The position numbers and the translations under genes are program-made. The notes under the pieces were generated by a model. The model saw only the letters and a list, made by a program, of their open reading frames with translations, searched no databases and was not told the origin of the DNA. Positions 56,417 to 64,000 of a stretch of 64,000 nucleotides of DNA are shown piece by piece. Origin of the DNA: Pelomonas sp. BJYL3 (GTDB taxonomy: Bacteria > Pseudomonadota > Gammaproteobacteria > Burkholderiales > Burkholderiaceae_C); NCBI RefSeq assembly GCF_027257975.1, contig NZ_JANZKX010000001.1, positions 806,001 to 870,000 of the forward strand, read 5' to 3'. Position 1 is the first letter of the stretch. Every line of letters starts with the position of its first letter.

Positions 56417-59400
56417 GCTCGCTCGACTACATCAATGCCCTGGCCGCACGCGGCGTGCAGCTCTGGACCCAGGACGGCAAGCTGCAATACAAGGCGCCCA
56501 AGGAGCTGATCACGCCCCAGCTGCTGGCGGAGCTCAAGGCCCACAAGGAGGGCCTGATCGCACTGCTGGAGCAGTTCGGCACGAGCGCGGGCAGCTATGC
56601 GCTGTCCTACTCGCAGAAGTCCCTGTGGTCCCTGCACCAGCTGCAGCCATCCAGCCCGGCCTACAACGTCACCTATGCCTGCCGGCTGCTCGACGATCTG
56701 GACCTCCCCCTGCTGGCGCGCTGCGTGGACTACCTCATCGCCCGCCATCCCATCCTGCGCACCCGCTATGAAATCGCCGAGGGCCAGCCCCGCCAGCAGG
56801 TGAGCCTGGACGCCGCGGCGCGCCTGGACATCAGCCGCGTGCAGGGCCACACACTGGCGCAGGTGCTGCACTGGGTGGACGACGAGGCCAACAAGCCCTT
56901 CGACCTGAAGGTCTCGCCCATCCGGCTGAAGCTGCTCGTCAACGAGTGCGCGCTGGCCGAAGAGGCGCCGCGCCACGCCCTGCTGCTCAATGTGCACCAC
57001 GTGGCGGCGGACTTCTGGTCCCTGGAGATCATGGTGCGCGAGCTGTCCGCGCTCTACGCCCTGGGCAGTGCCGGGCAGCCCCTGCGCCTGCCGGCCCTGC
57101 AGCACCAGTACAAGGACTTCGTGCAGCACGAGGCCCAGCGCCTGGCCGGCCCCGAAGGCGCTGTGCTGGCCGCCTTCTGGGCGCAGGAGCTGCAGGGCGA
57201 GCTGCCGACGCTGGCCCTGGAAGGCGACCGCCCGCGCCCGCCCCTCAAGACCGAGGCCGGCCGCGTCCACAGCCGCACGCTGGACCCGGAGATCTCCGGC
57301 GCGCTGCGCCAGGCCGCCCGCGAACGGCGGGTGACGCCTTACATGTGGCTGCTGGCCGTCTACCAGCTGCTGCTGCACAAGCACACGGGCCAGGACGAGC
57401 TGATGATCGGCGCGCCGACCTCCGGCCGCAGCATGCCCGGCAGCGAGCAGGTGCTGGGCCATTTCGTCAACACCATCCCCCTGCGCTGCCGGCTGCAGGG
57501 CCTCGCGCGCTTCGACCAGCTGCTGGAACAGACGCGCCAGATGATGCTGCGCGTGCTGGACCACCAGGACTACCCCTTCCCGCTGCTGGTCGAGCGCCTG
57601 CGCCCCGCGCGCGACGCCAGCCGCTCGCCGGTGTTCCAGGTCATGTACAACTGGAACCAGCTGCGCAAGGGCACGGAGGCCGTCCAGGAGACGCTGTTCG
57701 GCCCCGTGCTCGCCGCCTCCAGCACCGGCACCCGCGGCGCCACGCATGACCTGACCCTCAACATCCAGGACGATGGCCAGGACTACGTGGCCGCCTGGAC
57801 CTACAACTGCGACCTCTTCGATGAGGCCAGCATCGCCGGCTTCGGCGAGCAGTTCGAGCAGCTGCTCGCTCAGTCCCTGCGGCAGCCGGACGGGCAGCTG
57901 GACCAGGCCCGGCTGCCCGCCGCACCGGCCAGTGAGGGCCAGCCCCTGGCGCCCTCCGTGCTGGGCAAGACCTGGCACCAGGCCTTGCTGGACCGGGCCC
58001 AGGCCCAGCCTCAGCGGCCCGCCCTGCAGGAGGACGCGGCCGATTGCACGCTGGCCCGCCTGGCCCGTCAGGCCCGCGCCTGGCTGGCGACGCTGCAGGC
58101 CCAGGGCCTGCGCGAAGGCAGCCGCGTCGGCCTCGCGCTCAGCCATCCCGTGCAGGGCGCCCTGCTGTGGCCGGCCCTGCTGGCCGAGGGCGCGCAGGTC
58201 CGCTGGCTGGATGCGGGCGAGACCGCCCCGGGGCTGGACCTGGTGGTGCGCGTGCCGGCCGGGTCCTCCCAGCTGCTGGCGGACCTGGACTGCCAGCCTG
58301 GCGACGGCGCCACCGCGCGCACGCACGCCGAGGACCCGCTGCTGGGCCTGGCCGCCGGCGAAGCCCTGCAGCTGAGCGCCAATGACCGCCTGCTGCTGCC
58401 CTGGTCCCAGGCGCCGCGGCTGCTGGCCCTGGCCAGCGCGACCCTGGCCCTGGCCTGGTCGCGCGGCTGCAGCGTGCAGCTGGCGAAGCTGTCCGGCGAC
58501 CAGACGGCGCAGGCCCTGGCGGACGAGCTGGCCGAACGCGTCGCCACCTTCGCGCCCACAGCCCTGCTGCTGCCGACCCTGCTGACGCCCGCGCTGGCCC
58601 AGGCCCTGCGCGCCCTGCCGGCTGACCATCCCCTGCCCCGCCTGCTGGCCTACGGCGAGCAGGCCGAGCCCGTGCGGCGCTGGCCGGGGGCCTCGCCCCG
58701 CTTCCTGCGCCTCGCGCCGGAGGCCGCCGCGTCTCGCCCCTGGGTCTTCGAGCCCGTGGCCCAGGGCTGGCGCTGGCTGCCCCTGGCGGGCTGCGGTGCG
58801 CCGCTGCTGCGCTCGGCCTCGGGCGAAGCGCCCGCCCAGCGCCAATGGGCCCTGGCCGATGCCGGCAGCGGCACGGCCCTGCGCCTGCGCGCCGTGGGCA
58901 TGGACCTGCAGAGCCCGGACGCCAGCGGTCGCCTGCTGATGCGCGCGGGCCGCCCGCTGGCGGCCGGCCCCGTCGAGCGCTGCCTCATGGGCCAGGCCGG
59001 CGTGGCCCTGGCCCTGCTGGCCGAGGTCCCCACGGCCCAAGGCCCGGCGCTCACCGCCTATGTGCTGCGCCAGTCCGGCCCTGCGGTGCTGGACGACGCC
59101 ACGCTGACCCAAACGCTGCAGGACCGCCTGCGCGCCGAGCTGCCCGAGCTGCAGTGGCCCCAGGCCCTGGTGCTGCTGGATCAGCTGCCCCTGGACGCCG
59201 CCCTGCGCCCCGACCTCACCCGCCTGCCCGCGCCCGATCTGCAGGCCGCCGGCCGCGCGGCCGAGGGCGCCGTCGAGGCCCAGCTGGCCGCGCTGTGGTG
59301 CGAGGTCCTGGGCCTGGAGAGCGTCACCGTGGACGACGACTTCTTCCAGCTGGGCGGCGACTCCATCCTGGCCGCCGTCATCGTCTCCAAGGCCGGCCAG

Positions 59401-60993
59401 CAGGGCCTCTATCTGCGTCCCAAGGACCTCTTCGAGCACCCCAGCATCGCCCGCCTGGCCCGCGTCGTGAGCAGCACGCCGGGCATCGAGGTGGAGCAGG
59501 GCCCGGTCAGCGGCGAGTTCCCCCTGGGCCCGGCCGCCCACTGGATGTTCGACAAGGTCGACCAGGACCTGGCCCACTTCAACCAGGCGCTGCTGCTGGA
59601 GCTGCACGAGGTGCCCGACCCCGCGCTCATGCAGCAGGCCCTGCAGCAGCTGGCCCGGCATCACGACGGCCTGCGCTCGCGCTTCGAGCGGCGCGAGGGC
59701 GGCTGGGTGCAGTGCATTGCCGCTGCGCCGGAGGACGCGCCGGACTTCGCGGTGGTGGACTGCCGCGCACCCAATGGCCAGACCTCGCTGCCGCTGTGGC
59801 GCGAGGCCATTGCCCAGGCCCAGGCCGGCCTGGACCTCGGCCAGGGCCCGCTGTGGCGCCTGCGCTGGCTGCAGGGCGGCAGCCTGCAGCAGAGCCGCCT
59901 GCTGGTGGTCATGCACCACCTGCTGGTCGACGGCGTCTCCTGGAACATCCTGCTGCAGGACCTGGGCCAGCTCTATGCCCAGCTCAAGTCCGGCAGCAGC
60001 ACGCCGCTGCCGCTGAAGACCAGCTCAGTGCGCGACTGGGTGCAGGCCTGGCAGGGCCGGCTGGCCGCCACGCAGGACACGGCCCTGGCCGCCGAACGCG
60101 CGCACTGGCAGCAGTTCGCCACCCAGCTGCAGGCCCGCATGGCCGAGGGCCAGGAGCGGCCCGCGCTGATGCGTCACGCCCTCAAGCCCCGCGCCCCTCG
60201 CCATGCCGAGGAGGCCCACGGCTGCTGCCAGGTACGGCTCAGCGCCGCGCAGACCGCCGCCTTCCGCGGCCCGGCCCACCAGGCCTATGGCACCGATGCC
60301 AACGACCTCCTGGTGGCCGCCCTGCTGGCCGGCTTCCAGCACTGGGGCGGCTGCCAGTCTCTGCTGCTGGACCTCGAGGGCCACGGCCGCGAGGCCCTGG
60401 CCGAGCAGGTGGACCTCAGCCGCAGCGTGGGCTGGTTCACCTCCATCTACCCCGTGCTGGTGGAAGGGGCGGACATCAGCGACCCCGGCCGCCTGATCAA
60501 GACCGTCAAGCAGCGCCTGCGCGAGGTGCCCGCCAAGGGTGACGGCTTCGGCGCCCTGCGCTACCTCGCGCCCGCCGGCGACCCCCTGCGCCAGGCGCTG
60601 GAGACCATGCCGCCCTCGCCCGTGCTCTTCACCTACCTGGGCGTGGTGGAGCAGATGGTGGGCAGCAGCGCTCTCTTCACCGGCCGGGCCGAACCGGCCG
60701 CGGGCATCCGCAGCCCGCGCCAGGCGCGCACCCACCTGCTGGATGTCTGTGCCTACATCAGCCAGGGCCAGCTGGTGCTGGAGTGCGCCTTCACCGGCGC
60801 CAGCGCCGTCGAGGAGACCATGGGCTGCCTGATGACTGACATGGCACAGGCCCTGGGCACCCTGCTCGACCACTGCGGGAGTGCCGAGGCCGGCGGCCTC
60901 ACGCCCTCCGACGTGCCCGCCATCGACATCAGCCAGGACGGGCTGGACGCGCTGCTCCAGGAACTGGACGGCCTGCTCTCCACGCCGGCCTGA
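56413..60993 (+). CDS. NRPS TubCdocking-C-(decayed A)-T-E
   Basis: 1526 residues. TubC docking domain (1-50), then C (about 60-480) with intact HHxxxD (His195-Asp200). Residues about 495-940 align with an adenylation domain only in outline: no TSGSTGxPKG, no TGD, and the A10 lysine is missing in LPLDAALRPDLTR (about 926-938). T is normal (GGDS, Ser984). The last part is an epimerization domain with HHLLVDGVSW (His1168-Asp1173), EGHGRE and GWFTSIYP. So the module keeps every part except amino acid activation. The amino acid must come from another enzyme, or the module passes the chain on. The E domain implies a D residue if one is added. Confidence 0.9.
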
Positions 60994-61018
60994 GCCCTGG
61001 CACCGCAAGCACCGCATC

Positions 61019-64000
61019 ATGAATCCCAACGTCGACACCATCCACTACCTCAGCCCCCTGCAGCACGGCATGCTGCACCACTCGCGGCTGGACCCGCGCT
61101 CGGGCGTCTACGTCGAGCAGTTCTCCTGCCTGCTGCGCGGCACGCTGGACTGGGACCGCTTCTGCCAGGCCTGGCAGGCGGTGGCCCAGCGCCACGATGT
61201 GCTGAAGACGCTGTTCATGCGCCTGCAGGAGGCCCAGCCGCTGCAGGTGGTGCTGAAGTCGGTGCAGCTGCCCATCACGCAGCTGGACTGGTCCGAGCTG
61301 GATCCGCTGCAGCAGCAGGTGCGCTTCGAGGACCTGCTGCACAGCGACCGCGTGCAGGGCTTCGACGCCGGCCGCCCGCCGCTGATGCGCCTGCACCTGG
61401 TGCGCCTGGGCGCGCAGCAGACCCGCTTCCTCTGGACCTACCACCACGCCATCCTGGACGGCTGGTCCATGCCCATCGTGCTCTCGGAAGTCTTCGAGCA
61501 CTACGCCGGCCGGGCTGCCGCCCAGCCGCGCCCGGCCCGGGACTACCGCCACTACCTCGCCTGGCTGCGCCAGCAGGACGTGCCCGCCGCGATGGACTTC
61601 TGGAAGGCCCAGCTGGCGGGTTACCGCCAGGCGCTGCGCTGGGCGCCCTCGGTGCAGCCGGCCGATGCCGACGCGCAAGGCCCGCGCCGCCTGGGCCACT
61701 GGCAGGGCACGATGCCGGCCGCCTGGGTCCAAGAGGCCCAGCAGCTGTGCCGCGGCAGCCGCCTCACCCTCAACACCCTGTGCCAGGCCGCCTGGGCCCT
61801 GCTGCTGGCCCTGCACGGCGGGCAGGACGACCTCTGCTACGGCATGGTGGTGTCCGGCCGCAACCCGGCGCTGGCCGGTGTCGAGCGCATGGTGGGCCTC
61901 TTCATCAACACCCTGCCCATGCGGGTGCGGCTCGAGCCCCAGGCTGCCGTGCAGGACTGGCTGCAGGGCCTGCAGCAGCAGTCGCAGGAGGTGGAGGCGC
62001 GGGCCTACAGCGCGCTGTCCGACGTGCTGGCCTGCAGCGAGCTGCCGCGCCAGCAGGCCCTGTTCGACGCCATCTACGTCTTCGAGAACTACCCTGGCCA
62101 GGCCGCCTTCCGCGACATGGTGGCGGCCCAGGGCCTGGCGGTGGACGATGTGCGCGCCGTCGAGGAGACCAGCTACGGCCTGGCCCTGATCGTGCTGCCG
62201 GGCGAGTCCCTGCAGTTCACGCTCAGCCATGACCAGGCGCTCTTCAGCCGCGAGGCCGTCGCCAGCCTGGGGCAGCAGTTCCAGGGCCTGCTGGGCCGCC
62301 TGGTGGCCCAGCCGCAGGCCGCGCTGGGCAGCATCGGCCTGTTGCCGGCGCCCTCGCCCGCCGCTCCGCCCGCCGCCGTGCCGGACACGGCCACGCTGCT
62401 GGACCGGCTGGAGGCGCGCACCCGTCAACAGCCGCAAGACCTGGCCCTGCTGGCCCAGGGCCTGCGCTGCACCCATGGGCAACTGCTGGAGGCCTGCCAT
62501 CAGGGCCTGGCCGCCTGGCAGGCCCAGGGCCTGCAGCCGGGCGACCGCGTCCTGCTGTGGCCCGACGAGCAGGCCCCCGTGCACAGCCTGGCCATGCTGC
62601 TGTCCGGCCTGGGCGCCGGCCTGGACTGCCTGTGGCCGGCCGATGAGACAGTGGCCTGGCCGCCCCAGCTGACGCAAGACCTGACCCCACGTCTGGCCGT
62701 CTGCGCGGGCGCGGCCCTGCCCGCCGCCGCGTGGGCCGCCTGCCCGCTGCGCCCCTGGACGGCCCTGCTGGCCGAGGGCCAGGCCCGTCCCGCTCCGGTG
62801 CCGCCGGCGGCCGCCGCAGCCGGCGCCTGCAGCCTGCTGGACGCGCCCGCCGGGCCCGCATCGCCGGACCTGCGCCTGCTCCGCTACAGCCAGGCACAGC
62901 TCGTCCAGGCCCTGGCTCCTGATGCCTCTGGCGCTCCGGCACTGGCCGCCACGCGCTGGCTCAGCGGGAGCGCCCTGTGGTCCGCCCTGCTCACCCTGCT
63001 GCAGGGCGGCACGCTGCACACGCTGGCCGCGTCCGAGCTTGACGCCCTCCTGCGGGGCCAGTCCACCGGGCCGCAGCCCTTCGACACCCTGCTGCTGAGC
63101 CCGCGCGAGGCCCGCCGGCTCGACCTGCTGCCCGAGCTGCCCGCCCTGCCGGCACCTCTGGCGCTCGCCCGCTGGACCGTAGACGCCGCCGCCCTCAGCC
63201 CGGTCGGCCAGCAACGCCTGCAGCGCCTCGCCCCCGGGGCACAGGTGCAGCGGCACTGGCATCTGCCCGCCCATTCCCTGCCCCATGCCCGCGCGCTGGG
63301 GGCCGCCCCCCACCTCGCCCTGGAGGCAGCGCCGGGCACCGTTCTGCAGCTACGGGACCTGCATCAGCAGGCGGCCGGGCCCTTCGCCCGGGGCCTGCTG
63401 CAGGTGGCCGGCACCAGCGTGCCCAGCCTGCTGCGCACGCAAGGCCAGAGCCCCGGCGCCATCGCCTGGCTGGCCGGTCAGCAGCCCCGGCTGCTGAGCG
63501 GCCTGCCCGCCTGGCTGGGTCCGCAAGGCCTGGCCCTGGAGACGCAGGCCCTGCTCGCCTCGCCCACGCGCGAGCCCCTGCCCGGCAGCGCGGCGCTCGA
63601 ACAGGCCCTGGCAGGCACGGCGGGTGTCCGCGAGCTGGCCTTGCTCGAAGGCGTGGACGACGCCGGGCGCTGGGCCTGCTGGCTGTTCGTCGTGCCCGAA
63701 GAGGGCCTGGCGGTGCCGGAGGCTCCGCTGCTGGCGGCAGCGGCCGCCCTGGGGCTGGGCCAGCCCCTGCTGCGCCCGCTGCCGGCCCTGCCGCGGCGGG
63801 AGGGCGCGATCGATCGCGCCGCCCTGCTGCAGCTCACGCAGGCGCCCGCCGAGGCGCAGGACCACGTCGCCCCGCGGGACGCGCTGGAGCAGCAGCTGCA
63901 TGATCTGTGGGCCGCCCTGCTCAAGAGGCCGCAGATCAGCGTGCATGCCAACTATTTCGACCTCGGCGGCCAGTCCCTGCTGGCCTCGGTCCTGCTGTTC
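61019..64000 (+). CDS. NRPS C-(decayed A)-T..., truncated by the window edge
   Basis: 994 codons from ATG 61019 to the last base, no stop. C domain (1-440) with HHAILDG (His142-Asp147), fitting acceptance from an upstream E module. Residues about 455-935 start like an A domain (DLALLAQG, LQPGDRVLLW) but have no A3 P-loop, no A5/A7 motifs, and EGAIDR (928-933) where NGKVDR is expected, so the catalytic Lys is Ala930. T follows with LGGQSL (Ser986). This is the second consecutive module with a dead A domain. The gene continues beyond 64,000, so further modules and the release domain of line 2 are unseen. It starts 25 nt after the previous stop. Confidence 0.88.
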   Translation, partial: MNPNVDTIHYLSPLQHGMLHHSRLDPRSGVYVEQFSCLLRGTLDWDRFCQAWQAVAQRHDVLKTLFMRLQEAQPLQVVLKSVQLPITQLDWSELDPLQQQVRFEDLLHSDRVQGFDAGRPPLMRLHLVRLGAQQTRFLWTYHHAILDGWSMPIVLSEVFEHYAGRAAAQPRPARDYRHYLAWLRQQDVPAAMDFWKAQLAGYRQALRWAPSVQPADADAQGPRRLGHWQGTMPAAWVQEAQQLCRGSRLTLNTLCQAAWALLLALHGGQDDLCYGMVVSGRNPALAGVERMVGLFINTLPMRVRLEPQAAVQDWLQGLQQQSQEVEARAYSALSDVLACSELPRQQALFDAIYVFENYPGQAAFRDMVAAQGLAVDDVRAVEETSYGLALIVLPGESLQFTLSHDQALFSREAVASLGQQFQGLLGRLVAQPQAALGSIGLLPAPSPAAPPAAVPDTATLLDRLEARTRQQPQDLALLAQGLRCTHGQLLEACHQGLAAWQAQGLQPGDRVLLWPDEQAPVHSLAMLLSGLGAGLDCLWPADETVAWPPQLTQDLTPRLAVCAGAALPAAAWAACPLRPWTALLAEGQARPAPVPPAAAAAGACSLLDAPAGPASPDLRLLRYSQAQLVQALAPDASGAPALAATRWLSGSALWSALLTLLQGGTLHTLAASELDALLRGQSTGPQPFDTLLLSPREARRLDLLPELPALPAPLALARWTVDAAALSPVGQQRLQRLAPGAQVQRHWHLPAHSLPHARALGAAPHLALEAAPGTVLQLRDLHQQAAGPFARGLLQVAGTSVPSLLRTQGQSPGAIAWLAGQQPRLLSGLPAWLGPQGLALETQALLASPTREPLPGSAALEQALAGTAGVRELALLEGVDDAGRWACWLFVVPEEGLAVPEAPLLAAAAALGLGQPLLRPLPALPRREGAIDRAALLQLTQAPAEAQDHVAPRDALEQQLHDLWAALLKRPQISVHANYFDLGGQSLLASVLLF
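62674..62688 (+). repeat. Dispersed word, copy 9
   Basis: Exact 15-nt copy in the decayed A domain of the last NRPS; read as QDLTP. A one-mismatch copy (ACCTGG) lies 240 bp upstream at 62434. Confidence 0.85.

Noticed and set aside
57744-57757. GCATGACCTGACCCT, near match to the dispersed word
   Set aside because: It encodes HDLTL, a conserved motif of condensation domains, so the similarity can be explained by the protein.

Overview
The window is very GC-rich (about 70% by eye) and its genes use almost only G- or C-ending codons. With the protein families present, this fits a betaproteobacterium of the Burkholderiales (Roseateles/Mitsuaria/Rubrivivax-like). That placement is inferred; no rRNA, tRNA or taxonomic marker lies in the window. 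Nearly all of 1.3-64 kb reads as one hybrid lipopeptide/polyketide biosynthetic locus that runs off the right edge. No insertion sequence, integrase, CRISPR array or RNA gene was seen.

Layout. 1-1.3 kb: flanking housekeeping-type genes (partial C-terminus, glycine-zipper lipoprotein, small unknown). 1.37-1.85 kb (-): a SerK/SbnI-like ParB-fold protein. 2.2-25.7 kb (+): one tightly packed presumed operon: ABC ATPase and permease, FixH-like lipoprotein, DJ-1/PfpI-like protein, assembly line 1 (FAAL-ACP-KS-AT-ACP, then TubC-Cyc-A-T-Cyc*-A-T-TE), small membrane protein, type II thioesterase, LolA-like protein, second ABC ATPase and double permease, cupredoxin-like protein, outer-membrane barrel. 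25.7-32 kb (-): fatty acid desaturase, then a PigE-like acyl-ACP reductase/aminotransferase fusion and a PigD-like ThDP enzyme. 32.2-39.7 kb (+): TonB receptor, BNR/sialidase-like protein, thioredoxin-like protein, second LolA-like and barrel pair, Sfp-type PPTase, RidA protein. 39.8-46 kb (-): di-heme MauG-like peroxidase, amidohydrolase, GNAT, SbnA-like PLP enzyme, two-part alpha/beta hydrolase with a Cys nucleophile, stand-alone ACP. 46.2-64 kb (+): haem-oxygenase-like diiron oxidase, AMP-dependent ligase, then assembly line 2 (FAAL-ACP; KS-AT-DH-KR-ACP; C-A*-T-E; C-A*-T...).

How it may work. Two fatty acyl-AMP ligases start two lines. Line 1 extends an acyl chain once without ketoreduction and adds two cysteines through heterocyclization-type domains (A2 has an exact textbook cysteine code), giving a beta-keto lipid with thiazoline rings, released by its own TE. 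Line 2 extends an acyl chain by one fully dehydrated unit and passes it to at least two NRPS modules whose adenylation domains have both decayed, so their carrier domains must be loaded in trans or bypassed. The PigD/PigE-like pair can in principle turn a fatty acyl thioester into an amino-ketone/pyrroline unit. SerK/SbnI-like and SbnA-like enzymes suggest an O-phosphoserine-derived amino acid, and the diiron oxidase shows the six-ligand pattern of SznF-type N-oxygenases. Export and uptake genes and several Met/His-rich or haem proteins suggest a metallophore, possibly for copper.

Two non-coding signals stand out: a palindromic box TGYCC-N4-GGRCA in four intergenic regions, three of them about 31 nt ahead of a -10-like hexamer; and a 14-nt word, GCAAGACCTGACCC, repeated nine times exactly inside the assembly-line genes.
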